Source of the DNA: Alistipes sp.
Lineage (GTDB): Bacteria > Bacteroidota > Bacteroidia > Bacteroidales > Rikenellaceae
Assembly: GCA_017399485.1 (NCBI GenBank)
Contig: JAFQCA010000007.1
Location: 62,001-126,000, forward strand
Direction: 5' to 3'
Length of the DNA stretch: 64,000 nucleotides
Positions 8,034 to 17,981 of this stretch are shown one piece after another (position 1 is the stretch's first letter; each line of letters starts with the position of its first letter). The position numbers and the translations under genes were made by a program. The notes below the pieces were generated by a model. It was not told the DNA's origin and did not search any database. It was given only the letters and a program-made list of their open reading frames with translations.

Positions 8034-9380
8034 ATGGAAAAGATAAAGAAATTTCTTGGCAATAAATGGGTGGGGTTTGCTTTGGCTACGTTGCTCTATG
8101 TATTGTGGTTTGTGGTGTGGACCGGTAACTTGTGGTTGCTGTTGGGCGTAGTGGTGATTTACGACCTCTATATCACGAAGTATATGTACCGTTATGTGGG
8201 TAGTAAAAATGAGGCTCTGTGTGAGAAGTATTCGACGTATCGTAACATATATGAGTGGGTAAATGCGATAGTGTTTGCTACGGTTGTGGCTTCGCTGATT
8301 CATATATTTTTCTTTCAGATGTATGTGATTCCGTCGTCGTCGATGGAGAAGACATTGTTGGTTGGGGATTACCTCTATGTGAGTAAGGTGACCTATGGCC
8401 CCAAGATGCCCAATACCCCACTATCGTTTCCGTTTGTTCATCATACAATGCCGTTGTCGGCTACCAAAAAGTCGTTCAGTGAGGCTATAAAATGGCCATA
8501 TAAACGATTGAAGGGTTTGCAAGACATAGAGCGCAACGATGTAGTGGTGTTTAACTTCCCTGCGGGCGATACTGTATTGTTGGAGAATCAGGCTGTGACA
8601 TATTACGATGTTTTGCGTGAGTATGAGGCTGAGTTCGGTCCTGTGGCTGGACGCAAGGCTTTGGAGCGTGATTATACGATTATCAGTCGTCCTGTCGATA
8701 AACGTGAGAATTACATCAAACGATGTGTAGCCTTGCCGGGTGATGAGGTGCGTATCGTTGATGGCGAACTATTCGTAAATGATAAGCCACAGGAGAAGGT
8801 TGGGGATGTGCAGTATTGTTATACGATTCGTACATCGTCGCCGTTGAGCGCTTATGCCGTAGAAAATATGGGCATTACGGAGATGTCGGGTAACGGCGCA
8901 AGTTATTTTACACCCCTGACGGAGAGTATGGTTGAGCAGATGCTCAAGATGGATAATGTAATCAGTGTAGAGCGTTTCACAGCCGAAGATGAGGCCTTCC
9001 CACATAATGAGGCATATAATTGGACGGCAGATAATTTTGGACCGCTGTGGATACCCAAGAAGGGTGAGTCGATTGAGTTGAATGAGAAGACGTGGCCTCT
9101 GTATGAGCGCGTGATTGATGTTTATGAGGATAACGATGTAGAGGTGCGTGGCGGTGAGTATTATATAAACGGCGAGAAGTGTGATAAATACACCTTTAAG
9201 ATGGATTACTATTGGATGATGGGTGATAATCGCCATAACTCGGCAGATTCACGCTATTGGGGATTTGTGCCAGAGGACCATATCGTAGGTAAAGCATCGT
9301 TTATATGGTTGTCGTTGGATGCTAATAAGAGTTTCCCCGCTAATATACGTTGGGAGCGATTGTTTAACAAAGTACGATAG
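8034..9380 (+). CDS. lepB: Signal peptidase I
   Basis: 448 residues, a long Bacteroidetes-type SPase I that cleaves signal peptides at the outer face of the inner membrane. Two N-terminal hydrophobic segments (about 13-48) precede a third (about 78-96). The nucleophile is Ser103 in the box VIPSSSMEKTLLVGDYLYVSK. The general base is Lys229 in ENYIKRCVALPGDEV. The C-terminal box MMGDNRHNSADSRYWGFVP is intact. Between these lies an insertion typical of the phylum. It follows the restriction-modification pair closely and may now be transcribed together with it. Confidence 0.96.
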   Translation: MEKIKKFLGNKWVGFALATLLYVLWFVVWTGNLWLLLGVVVIYDLYITKYMYRYVGSKNEALCEKYSTYRNIYEWVNAIVFATVVASLIHIFFFQMYVIPSSSMEKTLLVGDYLYVSKVTYGPKMPNTPLSFPFVHHTMPLSATKKSFSEAIKWPYKRLKGLQDIERNDVVVFNFPAGDTVLLENQAVTYYDVLREYEAEFGPVAGRKALERDYTIISRPVDKRENYIKRCVALPGDEVRIVDGELFVNDKPQEKVGDVQYCYTIRTSSPLSAYAVENMGITEMSGNGASYFTPLTESMVEQMLKMDNVISVERFTAEDEAFPHNEAYNWTADNFGPLWIPKKGESIELNEKTWPLYERVIDVYEDNDVEVRGGEYYINGEKCDKYTFKMDYYWMMGDNRHNSADSRYWGFVPEDHIVGKASFIWLSLDANKSFPANIRWERLFNKVR

Positions 9381-9391
9381 ATTGCATAGAG

Positions 9392-10003
9392 GTGGAGCAG
9401 ACCAAAGATAGTTATTTGACCGTTGAGGGTAATGCTGAGGCTATCTTCAAAGAGAAGAGCAGCAAGTTCCTCTGCTACGCTTTCCACGTCGAGAGCGAAG
9501 AGGAGATTGTGTCTCATTTGGAGCGTCTGCGCAAACAATACTACGATGCAACCCACCACTGCTATGCTTGGCGTCTGGGCCCGTTTGGTGAGAGATTTCG
9601 TGCAAACGACGACGGTGAGCCTTCGAGTACGGCAGGAAAACCGATTTTGGGGCAGATGTTGTCGCGTGAGGTGACTAATTGCCTTATTGTGGTTGTGCGG
9701 TATTTTGGAGGTACGAAGTTGGGTGTGCCGGGATTGATTGCAGCATATAAAGAGTCGGCAGCAGCAGCGCTGGATGCATCGGAGGTCGTGGAGCGTACGG
9801 TGGATACGCGAATAAGAGTAGAGTTCTCGTATGTCGTTATGAATGACGTGATGCGAATAATCAAGGAGGAGCAACCTGTTGTAGAGTCGCAGACGTTTGA
9901 TAACCTATGCTCGATAATGCTTGCCGTGAGAAATAGCAAGGCTGATGTGGTGCTGGGCCGTCTGCGTAAGGTAGAGGGAGCAATAGTGGAGATTGTAGAG
10001 TAA
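9392..10003 (+). CDS. YigZ/IMPACT family protein
   Basis: 203 residues from a GTG start 11 bases after the lepB stop; no in-frame ATG is near, so GTG is the best start. The family signature is visible as SKFLCYAFHVESEEEI, HHCYAWRLG, then NDDGEPSSTAGKPILGQM and VVVRYFGGTKLGVPGLI, followed by AYKESAAAAL. The C-terminal part fits the ferredoxin-like second domain. Members are linked to translation or stress (eukaryotic IMPACT binds GCN1), but the bacterial role is not settled. Confidence 0.92.
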   Translation: MEQTKDSYLTVEGNAEAIFKEKSSKFLCYAFHVESEEEIVSHLERLRKQYYDATHHCYAWRLGPFGERFRANDDGEPSSTAGKPILGQMLSREVTNCLIVVVRYFGGTKLGVPGLIAAYKESAAAALDASEVVERTVDTRIRVEFSYVVMNDVMRIIKEEQPVVESQTFDNLCSIMLAVRNSKADVVLGRLRKVEGAIVEIVE

Positions 10004-10019
10004 TGTAGAAAACGAAGAG

Positions 10020-12809
10020 ATGTCACAAGACAAAACCATATATATCAAGGGGGCGAGAGTTCATAACCTGAAGAGTGTTGATTTGGAGATTCCGCATAAT
10101 ACACTAACCGTGATTACGGGTTTGTCGGGGTCGGGAAAATCGACACTTGCATTTGATACTATATATGCCGAAGGCCAGCGTCGTTATGTGGAGAGCCTGT
10201 CGGCTTATGCTCGTCAGTTCTTGGGGCGTATTACCAAACCTGATGTAGATTTGATTGCGGGAATAGCGCCCGCTATTGCCATCGAGCAGAAGGTAAATAC
10301 GCGTAATCCTCGCTCGACGGTAGGTACAACAACAGAGATATACGACTACCTGAAACTGCTTTTTGCGCGTGTGGGGCACACTTTCTCGCCTGTGTCGGGG
10401 CAAGAGGTCAAATGTTATGGCGTGGATGATGTGGTGGCCTATATGGTTGAGAAAGGGCTGGGTGAGAGAGCCGTTATTACGACTCCTCTGAGATTAAGAG
10501 GGGGCGAGACACTTATAGAGAGGCTGTTGCAACTGCTTTCGGACGGATTTATGCGTCTGTGGGTTGCGGGTGAGGCTATCACTATAGAGGAGTTTATGCC
10601 GACAATATCGTTGGAGAGTAGAGCCGATGATGTGGCTCTGGTCGTGGACCGTCTGCGAGTGGCGGATGATGACGAGACTTTGTTGCGTATGCGTGATTCG
10701 GTAGCCAGAGCATATAGTTATGGCGATGATGAGTGTACGGTAATAATTGGAGGTGTTGAGCGAGATTTCTCGGCTCGATTTGAGGCTGATGGTATAGAGT
10801 TCGAACAACCGACAGAGCATCTGTTTAGTTTCAATAACCCGATTGGTGCTTGCCCTGTGTGTGAGGGTTATGGTAAGATTGTCGGTATTGATGAGGACTT
10901 GGTCGTGCCGGATAAGAGTAAGACCATATACGAAGATGCTGTGGCGTGTTGGCGAGGTGCCACGATGCGAAAGTGGAAAGAGCAGTTGATAAATAATGCA
11001 TATCTGTTTAACTTCCCGATTCACGAGCCATACTATAAACTGAGCGAAGAGCAGCGACATCTGTTATGGAGTGGAAATGAGTATTTTCACGGGCTGGATG
11101 AGTTCTTCCAATATATTGACAGTGAGCGTCGCAAGATTCAGTTCCGTGTGATGAAGGCTCGCTATACGGGTAAAACGACGTGCCATACCTGTGGCGGTAG
11201 CCGTCTGCGCAAGGAGGCTCTCTATGTCAAGGTCGGAGGCCGTAATATCGCGGAGTTGGTGAAAATGACCGTCGATGAGTTGATAAAGTTTTTCTCGGAC
11301 ATAGAACTCGATGCCTACGACAAGAAGACCGCAAAACGAATATTGATTGAGATAAAGAATAGACTCTCATATCTGTCGGACGTAGGGCTTGGTTATTTGA
11401 CTTTGGACCGTTTGTCTTCGACTCTTTCGGGCGGTGAAAGCCAGCGTATTAATCTATCGACATCGTTGGGTAGTAGCCTTGTGGGTTCGTTATATATTCT
11501 TGACGAGCCAAGTATAGGATTGCATCCGCGTGATACACATCGCCTGATAAAGGTGTTGAAGCAGTTGCGTGATTTGGGCAATACGGTAATCGTCGTTGAA
11601 CACGAGGAGGAGGTTATTCGTGCTGCGGATTATGTGGTGGATGTAGGTCCTCGTGCAGGCGAAAAAGGTGGCGAGATTGTTTTTAGTGGTCCGCTAAAGA
11701 GTCTGTTGAAGTCGAATAATAGTTTGACGGCAGATTATCTAACCCGTAGGCGTGAGATTGAGCGCCCTGCATCGGTGAGAGGTTGGAGCAATAGCATTGT
11801 GCTGAAAGGAGCAAGGGAGAATAATTTGCAGAACGTGGATGTGCGTGTGCCGTTGGGCGTTATGACCTGCATAACGGGTGTGAGCGGTAGCGGTAAATCG
11901 TCGCTGGCAAAGGGAATACTATACCCTGCGCTGCGTCGCCATCTGTTTGACTCGGGACTGAAACCCGGTGATTTTGACTCGTTGGAGGGTGATGTGGCTA
12001 TGCTGTCGTCGGTGGAGATTGTGGACCAAAATCCTATAGGAAAGTCGTCACGCTCAAACCCCGTGACATATCTCAAGGCGTATGACGAGATAAGAAAACT
12101 ATTTGCAGACCAGCCGCAGGCCGTGCATACGGGATTGTCGGCAGCCTCGTTCTCGTTTAATGTGGCGGGAGGTCGTTGTGAGGAGTGTCAGGGCGAGGGA
12201 ACAATCAAGGTCAGTATGCAGTTTATGGCCGATGTGGAGTTGGTGTGCGATGCGTGTCACGGTAAACGATTCAAAGATGAAGTGTTGGAGATAAAATATC
12301 GTGGCAAGACGATTTATGATGTGTTGGAGATGACCGTTGATGATGCCATAGAATTCTTTGACGAAGATAAAAGTGACTCGACGTGCCGTCGTATAGTAGA
12401 GCGTCTGCAACCGTTGCAGGATGTTGGTTTGGGGTATATTCGTTTGGGTCAGTCGTCATCTACCCTTTCGGGTGGCGAGAGCCAGCGTGTTAAGTTGGCA
12501 TCGTTCCTTGCGAAGGATAGCGTGCAGCGACAGATTATGTTTATATTTGATGAGCCGACAACGGGTTTGCACTTCCACGATATAAATAGATTGTTGAGGG
12601 CTTTTGATGCATTGATAGCAAATGGGCATACGATAGTCGTTGTGGAGCATAATATGGAGGTGATAAAGTGCGCTGACTGGGTGATAGACCTTGGCCCTGA
12701 AGCGGGCGATAAGGGTGGACAGGTGGTGTTTGAAGGAACTCCTAAAGATTTGGAAGAGTGTAAGGAGAGTTATACGGGCCGCTTTTTAAGAGAGCATAAT
12801 AAGGCATAA
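10020..12809 (+). CDS. uvrA: Excinuclease ABC subunit A
   Basis: 929 residues, full length. UvrA is the damage-recognition ATPase of nucleotide excision repair and works with UvrB and UvrC. Two ABC ATPase halves are visible. The first has Walker A GLSGSGKS at 34-41 and the UvrA motif YAEGQRRYVESLSAYARQFL. The first signature is STLSGGESQRINL with DEPSIGLHP. The second Walker A is GVSGSGKSS near 619, with STLSGGESQRVKLA and DEPTTGLHFHD. Zinc motifs are present as CPVCEGYG/CHTCGGSR in the first half and CEECQGEG/CDACHGKRF in the second. Bacteroidetes often carry two uvrA genes; which of them this is cannot be told from this window. Confidence 0.96.
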   Translation: MSQDKTIYIKGARVHNLKSVDLEIPHNTLTVITGLSGSGKSTLAFDTIYAEGQRRYVESLSAYARQFLGRITKPDVDLIAGIAPAIAIEQKVNTRNPRSTVGTTTEIYDYLKLLFARVGHTFSPVSGQEVKCYGVDDVVAYMVEKGLGERAVITTPLRLRGGETLIERLLQLLSDGFMRLWVAGEAITIEEFMPTISLESRADDVALVVDRLRVADDDETLLRMRDSVARAYSYGDDECTVIIGGVERDFSARFEADGIEFEQPTEHLFSFNNPIGACPVCEGYGKIVGIDEDLVVPDKSKTIYEDAVACWRGATMRKWKEQLINNAYLFNFPIHEPYYKLSEEQRHLLWSGNEYFHGLDEFFQYIDSERRKIQFRVMKARYTGKTTCHTCGGSRLRKEALYVKVGGRNIAELVKMTVDELIKFFSDIELDAYDKKTAKRILIEIKNRLSYLSDVGLGYLTLDRLSSTLSGGESQRINLSTSLGSSLVGSLYILDEPSIGLHPRDTHRLIKVLKQLRDLGNTVIVVEHEEEVIRAADYVVDVGPRAGEKGGEIVFSGPLKSLLKSNNSLTADYLTRRREIERPASVRGWSNSIVLKGARENNLQNVDVRVPLGVMTCITGVSGSGKSSLAKGILYPALRRHLFDSGLKPGDFDSLEGDVAMLSSVEIVDQNPIGKSSRSNPVTYLKAYDEIRKLFADQPQAVHTGLSAASFSFNVAGGRCEECQGEGTIKVSMQFMADVELVCDACHGKRFKDEVLEIKYRGKTIYDVLEMTVDDAIEFFDEDKSDSTCRRIVERLQPLQDVGLGYIRLGQSSSTLSGGESQRVKLASFLAKDSVQRQIMFIFDEPTTGLHFHDINRLLRAFDALIANGHTIVVVEHNMEVIKCADWVIDLGPEAGDKGGQVVFEGTPKDLEECKESYTGRFLREHNKA

Positions 12810-12835
12810 AGGCGCAAGGCAAAGAGATAACGACG

Positions 12836-14053
12836 ATGAAGGAATTTGAAACATATACACTACCCAACGGAATAAGAGGCATACATCGCAGAGTTAAAAG
12901 CGGTGTGACGCACTGCGCGTTGGTGGTAAATGCCGGTACGCGCGACGAGAGACCTGATGAATATGGTTTGGCGCATTTTGCCGAACACGCCATATTTAAG
13001 GGAACAAAGCACCGTAAGGCTTATCAGGTTAATTGCCGTTTGGAGAATCTGGGTGGAGAACTTAATGCATATACGACAAAAGAGGATACGACAATTCACG
13101 CCACTACCCTACGCGGTGATTTCGCAAAGGCCGTAGAGTTGATTTCGGATGTGGCGTTTAACTCCACTTTCCCCGAAAAAGAGTTGGCGAAAGAGCGTGA
13201 GGTGATTATTGATGAAATCAATACATATAAGGACTCGCCTGCCGATATGATTTTCGATTCGTATGAGGATATGTTGTTTGCGGGCTCGGAACTGGGACAC
13301 AATATATTGGGAACAAAGGCGGCTCTTGCCAGATACAATGGTGATTCGATAAGAGGATTTATTGCTCGCACTCATACTACCGACCAGATGGTATTTTCGT
13401 CAATAGGCTCGATGTCGGTTAGCGCGGTGCAGAGAGTGGTGGGCAAATATTTAGAAAATACCGCTAAGACACAGCGCGAGTTTGTACGAGTGAAGCCGCA
13501 AGAGGTTGAGCCCTTTGAAAAAGTGGTAAATAAGCATACGCATCAGACTCATTGTATCGTTGGTGCGCGGGCTTATGATATTAATTCGGAAAAACGATTA
13601 CCTCTGTCGTTGTTGATAAATATTTTGGGCGGGCCGTCGGCAAATTCTCGTCTGAATGTGGTTTTGCGCGAGAAAAACGGCCTGTCGTATAATATTGAAG
13701 CGGCATATACGCCCTATAACGATTGTGGCGCGGTAGCGATATACTTCAGTTGCGACCATCATAATAGAGACTATTGCCGCGAGTTGATTGATAAAGAGTT
13801 GCAAGCGTTGCGTGATGAGCCACTGTCGGCTCGTCGATTGTCGATGATAAAACGCCAATTTTTGGCGCAGATGGCTATCTCGATGGAGAACAATGAGGGT
13901 TATATGCTTGGTGCTGGCAAGAGCCTGTTGGTGCATAATGAGATAGATACTCTGGAAGAGGTTTATAAAAAAGTGCAGGCTGTAACTGCCGAGCAGATAA
14001 TGGAGGTGGCAGAGGAGATTTTTGCGCAGACCTCGACGTTGATTTATCATTAA
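12836..14053 (+). CDS. M16 family zinc peptidase
   Basis: 405 residues with the inverted zinc motif His47-Phe-Ala-Glu50-His51. The third ligand Glu127 (VIIDEI) lies 75 residues later, the M16 spacing. NLGGELNAYTTKEDTTIHA is the usual following block, and NILGGPSANSRLNVVLREKNGLSYNIEAAYTPY marks the C-terminal M16 domain. The length fits the single-chain processing-peptidase type (pitrilysin/MPP-beta-like). No clear signal peptide is visible, so it may be cytoplasmic. It follows uvrA by 26 bases. Confidence 0.92.
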   Translation: MKEFETYTLPNGIRGIHRRVKSGVTHCALVVNAGTRDERPDEYGLAHFAEHAIFKGTKHRKAYQVNCRLENLGGELNAYTTKEDTTIHATTLRGDFAKAVELISDVAFNSTFPEKELAKEREVIIDEINTYKDSPADMIFDSYEDMLFAGSELGHNILGTKAALARYNGDSIRGFIARTHTTDQMVFSSIGSMSVSAVQRVVGKYLENTAKTQREFVRVKPQEVEPFEKVVNKHTHQTHCIVGARAYDINSEKRLPLSLLINILGGPSANSRLNVVLREKNGLSYNIEAAYTPYNDCGAVAIYFSCDHHNRDYCRELIDKELQALRDEPLSARRLSMIKRQFLAQMAISMENNEGYMLGAGKSLLVHNEIDTLEEVYKKVQAVTAEQIMEVAEEIFAQTSTLIYH

Positions 14054-14093
14054 TTGAGATTGAAGCAGCGGGATTGGTTATGATATATTGAAA

Positions 14094-14756
14094 ATGGTTG
14101 CTGCAAATGATGAGACAGTTATGGATTTATTAGAGAAATATATACACGAGCACTCGTCGGCAGAGGATAGTCTGTTGCACGAATTGGACCGTCAGACGCA
14201 TCTTCGAGTGCTGAATCCGAGAATGATATCGGGGCATATTCAAGGTAAGTTGCTGGAACTGATAGTTAAGATGTTTCGCCCGAAAAACGTGCTGGAGATA
14301 GGCACATTTACAGGCTATTCCGCTTTGTGTATGGCTGCAGGATTGGAGAATGATGCTGTGATTGATACGTGTGAAGTGGATGACGAATTGGAGTCGTTGG
14401 CGCAGACATTCTTTGACCGCTCGCCGTATGGGCACAAGATTCATCTGCACGTTGGCTCGGCGTTGGATGTTGCTCCAAAGTTGGGTAAGCAGTTTGATTT
14501 GGTATTTATGGATGGCGACAAGAGGGAGTATCCTGCATATTACGATATGTTGATGGATGGTGGATTGTTGCATAGCGGTTCGGTTATATTGGCGGATAAT
14601 ATTTTGTGGTATGGCAAGGTCGTACAACCCGTTGCCCATAATGACCATCACACACAGGCGTTGATAGAGTTTAATCGACGAGTGAGAGAGGATGAGCGCG
14701 TAGAGAGTGTGATTCTGCCTTTGAGGGATGGAATAAATATTATTCGGGTGAAATAA
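14094..14756 (+). CDS. SAM-dependent O-methyltransferase (caffeoyl-CoA type)
   Basis: 220 residues from the ATG at 14094. The family core is present: VLEIGTFTGYSALCMAAGL as SAM motif I, then DLVFMDGDKREYPAYYDMLMDGGLLHSGSVILADNILWYGKV, which carries the metal-binding Asp residues typical of class I metal-dependent O-methyltransferases. The C-terminus VILPLRDGINIIRVK also matches the family. The substrate cannot be deduced. It is the last gene of the lepB-uvrA run, 40 bases after the M16 peptidase. Confidence 0.92.
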   Translation: MVAANDETVMDLLEKYIHEHSSAEDSLLHELDRQTHLRVLNPRMISGHIQGKLLELIVKMFRPKNVLEIGTFTGYSALCMAAGLENDAVIDTCEVDDELESLAQTFFDRSPYGHKIHLHVGSALDVAPKLGKQFDLVFMDGDKREYPAYYDMLMDGGLLHSGSVILADNILWYGKVVQPVAHNDHHTQALIEFNRRVREDERVESVILPLRDGINIIRVK

Positions 14757-14845
14757 ATTTGTAGCCGCATAAATAATAAATTGAATCGAAATACGTTTGC
14801 AAAGTGAGGATTTTGGGCGTAGATGAGAAATAATTAATTATTTCG

Positions 14846-14877
14846 TTGCGCAATCTCGTAGGTTTTTGATATATTTG
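14846..14877 (+). promoter_or_regulatory. Bacteroidetes-type promoter for the FISUMP-like lipoprotein
   Basis: TATATTTG at 14870-14877 matches TAnnTTTG exactly. A TTG-containing -33 candidate (CGTTGC) lies 21 bases upstream. The gene starts 38 bases downstream. Confidence 0.6.
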
Positions 14878-14915
14878 CGGATGTTTTGAACGTGATTAAA
14901 GATAAAAAACAAAAT

Positions 14916-16409
14916 ATGAAGACTCTTTTTCGAGGTGTTTTGACAACAGTGGTGGCAATGATGATAGCATCGGTTGCTTTTGTGTCTTGTAAGACAGAGG
15001 AGGTTTACGATTTCGAATTTAAGTTGCCGGGTAGTGTTGTGACGGAATTTGAAGAGACTATTGTTTTGCCTTTCAAGGCACGCAATATTGTCAGTGTGTC
15101 GGTGTCGGCGCGTCCCAAAGGCTGGACGATTGATGATATCGACTTGATTAATAGTACCATTACTATCACCGCCCCAAAGTCATATACTGCCGACGATAGT
15201 TCGGTTGAGGAGAATGGTACGTTGCGTTTGACCGGTTACACCGCTGCGGGTACATCGGTGCAGACATCTTCTTATCTGTCGTTGTTGAATCAGAATATTG
15301 ACCTGTCGGATAAATATTCAAACTGCTATGTGTTGTTGCAGAAAGATACACGCTATTATATTGATGTGACACATAAGGGTGAGAGTAATGAGAGAATTAA
15401 GCCCGATAATGTTGTGATATTGTGGCAGAGCGATAGAAATGTATTTAACTACGATAGTTATGATGCTGCAACGGGTAAATATACATTCTTTTTGGGGCAC
15501 GAAGATGTTGAGGATGAGGATGGAAATGTGACTTCAACCCGTATTCCCGATTGTAATGCCGTTGTGGCTGCATTGGATGCCAATGGCGAAGTGCTGTGGA
15601 GTTGGCATTTGTGGGCTACAGGCTCGGATATTGAGACTACGGCAATAGCGACATCGGTGGGTACGTTTATGGATAGAAACTTGGGCGCATATCACAATAG
15701 CGACGGCTCGGTAAAGCAGGATGATGTATATCGTTCTTATGGTATGTATTATCAGTGGGGACGTAAGGACCCGTTCGTTCGTCCGGAGGATTATAAGTTC
15801 TCGGCAAATGAAGACAAAATTATATATGGTACTAACACATTGACTACATCATATAAGTATGTGAATGCTGAGGATGGTGATGATGTGGGTACTATGGAGT
15901 ATGCCGTAAAGAATCCTATGTCCTATATTTTGGGCTCATCGACAGATGGTTACGATTGGTTGTATGGTGCGCATAAATCTGATTTGTGGAGCAAAGAGCA
16001 GAAGAGTGTCAATGACCCGTGTCCGCGCGGATGGCGTGTGCCTGAGAGTGATGTGTTTGAGGCGTTTGATATTGATGAGAATGAGGATGCTGCAGCGTGG
16101 GGCGATGTGAGCAATATGTATGGCTGGCATCTTGTAGATAAGGCAACAGGCGTTAAGATGTTTATGCCGGCGGCTGGTCGTCGCAGTTTTGAGACAGGAG
16201 CGCTGACCAATGTAAATGATTATGGTTATGATAATGTGCCAAGACCTTGGATAGGCTATTATTGGACGGCAACGGCAGGTGAAGATAATAAGGCAAATTC
16301 GTTGTTCTTTGACTTGAATACTACTCGCGCCGTTAATAATCGTTATGAGGCCGTTAAGGCAATGTATCGTGCAAATGGAATGCAGGTGCGTTGTGTGAGA
16401 GATAATTAG
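14916..16409 (+). CDS. FISUMP-domain-like surface lipoprotein
   Basis: 497 residues from the ATG at 14916; an upstream in-frame codon at 14886 lacks a signal sequence at its start. A lipoprotein signal ends at VAFVSC. The middle has short beta-rich segments. The C-terminal third shows the pattern of the Fibrobacter-succinogenes-type major paralogous domain: FMDRNLGAY, YGMYYQWGRKDPF, DPCPRGWRVP, then FMPAAGRRS, GYYWTA and a final GMQVRCVRDN. Such domains are common in Bacteroidetes surface lipoproteins and in tips or anchors of fimbria-like systems. It converges on the DUF3868/DUF3575 pair. The exact role is unknown. Confidence 0.75.
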   Translation: MKTLFRGVLTTVVAMMIASVAFVSCKTEEVYDFEFKLPGSVVTEFEETIVLPFKARNIVSVSVSARPKGWTIDDIDLINSTITITAPKSYTADDSSVEENGTLRLTGYTAAGTSVQTSSYLSLLNQNIDLSDKYSNCYVLLQKDTRYYIDVTHKGESNERIKPDNVVILWQSDRNVFNYDSYDAATGKYTFFLGHEDVEDEDGNVTSTRIPDCNAVVAALDANGEVLWSWHLWATGSDIETTAIATSVGTFMDRNLGAYHNSDGSVKQDDVYRSYGMYYQWGRKDPFVRPEDYKFSANEDKIIYGTNTLTTSYKYVNAEDGDDVGTMEYAVKNPMSYILGSSTDGYDWLYGAHKSDLWSKEQKSVNDPCPRGWRVPESDVFEAFDIDENEDAAAWGDVSNMYGWHLVDKATGVKMFMPAAGRRSFETGALTNVNDYGYDNVPRPWIGYYWTATAGEDNKANSLFFDLNTTRAVNNRYEAVKAMYRANGMQVRCVRDN

Positions 16410-16437
16410 TAGGCTTCGGTTTAGAATGAAAATATGG

Positions 16438-16480
16438 AAAGAGGTTGTCTGCTTTTTAGGCGGACAACCTCTTTGCTTTG
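16438..16480. terminator. Bidirectional terminator
   Basis: A 15-bp stem with one wobble (16438-16452 with 16460-16474) and a 7-base T-rich loop lies between the convergent FISUMP-like and DUF3868 genes. The arms begin AAAG and end CTTT, so it can act both ways. Confidence 0.85.
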
Positions 16481-16493
16481 TGAGAGATTTATG

Positions 16494-17969
16494 TTACTCT
16501 TTGGCGGCCATAAGTTGCTTTAGTAGATTGATGTTGTATGTAGCCTCGCTCACTCCAGCCTTTGCAGCACCCTCGAAGAGAGTCATAGCCTGCGTGTAAT
16601 TGCCTTGTGACATAGCAAGTATACCGCGTGAATTCATCGCCTCAGGCATTGTGGCGGGTAGGCCTTGCAGATATGTTGCGGCTTGTGCATAGTTGCCGTT
16701 GGCCATCGCTACATTGGCAGCGTTTACTCTCGCTTCGGGCGATTGAGGATAGGTCTGAACAGCCAATATTATAATGTCGTTCCACTCCTTGCTTCCCTTA
16801 TCGAATGTGAGAGCCACAAGATATATATCCTCAAGGGATAGTTGCGACGGATTCTCGTTCAACAACTTCTTGGCAGTCGCTACGTCCATCTTTGCAGGTG
16901 TGTGCTCGATGCTGATGTCGGTTGTACGCAACTTGGGGTACCATTGACGGAACATAAAATTGTAGGCAACGGGGAACTGCTTGCGGATAGCGGCATTTTT
17001 GTCGGCTTCGGCTATCGAGTTGTCGTCAATAATAGCGATAATCTTTAAGTAATTCTCGATGCGCGACGAGTTGAGCCAATCCTTGATTGCATTCCAATCG
17101 GTGGTTGCCGAATCAACAGTAATAGGTACCGATGTGCCAATGTTGTTCTTTGTCATATAATCCTTGATGACAGCGGCACGTTTGGCTGCCAATGCCTTGT
17201 TGAATGGCAGCGGACCTTCGGGAGAGGCATATCCCATCAGTTTAACAGATTTGATGTCTTTGCTGTTGGCAAAGAGCGTGCGCAGAGAGTCGATGGTGTG
17301 TTGATTGCCCATATATGACGGCTCGATGTTGCTCTTGTTTATATGAAAATATATGGCTGCATCATAATGCGTGGGGCTTGGAGCGTCACCAGCGGCAGGC
17401 ATCGCATAAGCCATACGAGGCTTGATGTCTGTAACGAGAGCCTGCTGGTGGGCGATGTCACTACCCTGCTGGGCTGTTTTGCTCGGCATAGATGCAACGG
17501 CTAATAAATCTTCGGTATAAGGAGCGTCGTGACAGGCGCACCACTCTTCGCGTAATATCAATTCGGCGTTAGCCATCCACGGCTGATAGGTGACGTTGGC
17601 ATCGTAATCCAAAACCTGTTCGCTGCGATTTTTACGACGAACATAGGTGTCTGCTGACGGGAAAATCTCGTCAGAACGACGCTCGTGAATGATGCTACGA
17701 CGACGTCCGTCAATTATGACAGCAGGGAGTTGCAGCATCTCACGACCATCGGATAACAACGGAGTGATGCGCAATGAACGATTGGAACGTACGTGAAGAT
17801 TACTCATATCGAATGTCATAGCAATGTCCAGACGTTCGTTTGTTTGTTGCATTGTAATATCATTTACGCTCACACCGTTGGCCGTTACGTTGTTTTGTGC
17901 CTGCGTAGATGATATCGCCAACAGTAGCGTACAGCAGGCAAGAAATAGATATTTGGTAATATGTTTCAT
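16494..17969 (-). CDS. DUF3868 + OmpA-like C-terminal domain protein
   Basis: 491 residues with a clear signal peptide ending STQAQ. The N-terminal half has DUF3868 features: VNDITMQQTNERLDIAMTFDMSNLHVRSNRSLRITPLLSDG, and PAVIIDGRRRSIIHER. The central part contains an OmpA-type peptidoglycan-associating segment, IYFHINKSNIEPSYMGNQHTIDSL, followed by VKLMGYASPEG and NKALAAKRAAVIKDYM. The C-terminus has TPR-like helices. Such proteins usually occur beside DUF3575 proteins in Bacteroidetes fimbrial (Fim/Mfa) loci. Here the DUF3575 gene is 12 bases upstream, but no fimbrillin gene is present in the window. Confidence 0.85.
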   Translation of the reverse strand: MKHITKYLFLACCTLLLAISSTQAQNNVTANGVSVNDITMQQTNERLDIAMTFDMSNLHVRSNRSLRITPLLSDGREMLQLPAVIIDGRRRSIIHERRSDEIFPSADTYVRRKNRSEQVLDYDANVTYQPWMANAELILREEWCACHDAPYTEDLLAVASMPSKTAQQGSDIAHQQALVTDIKPRMAYAMPAAGDAPSPTHYDAAIYFHINKSNIEPSYMGNQHTIDSLRTLFANSKDIKSVKLMGYASPEGPLPFNKALAAKRAAVIKDYMTKNNIGTSVPITVDSATTDWNAIKDWLNSSRIENYLKIIAIIDDNSIAEADKNAAIRKQFPVAYNFMFRQWYPKLRTTDISIEHTPAKMDVATAKKLLNENPSQLSLEDIYLVALTFDKGSKEWNDIIILAVQTYPQSPEARVNAANVAMANGNYAQAATYLQGLPATMPEAMNSRGILAMSQGNYTQAMTLFEGAAKAGVSEATYNINLLKQLMAAKE

Positions 17970-17981
17970 AATCGGCTGATT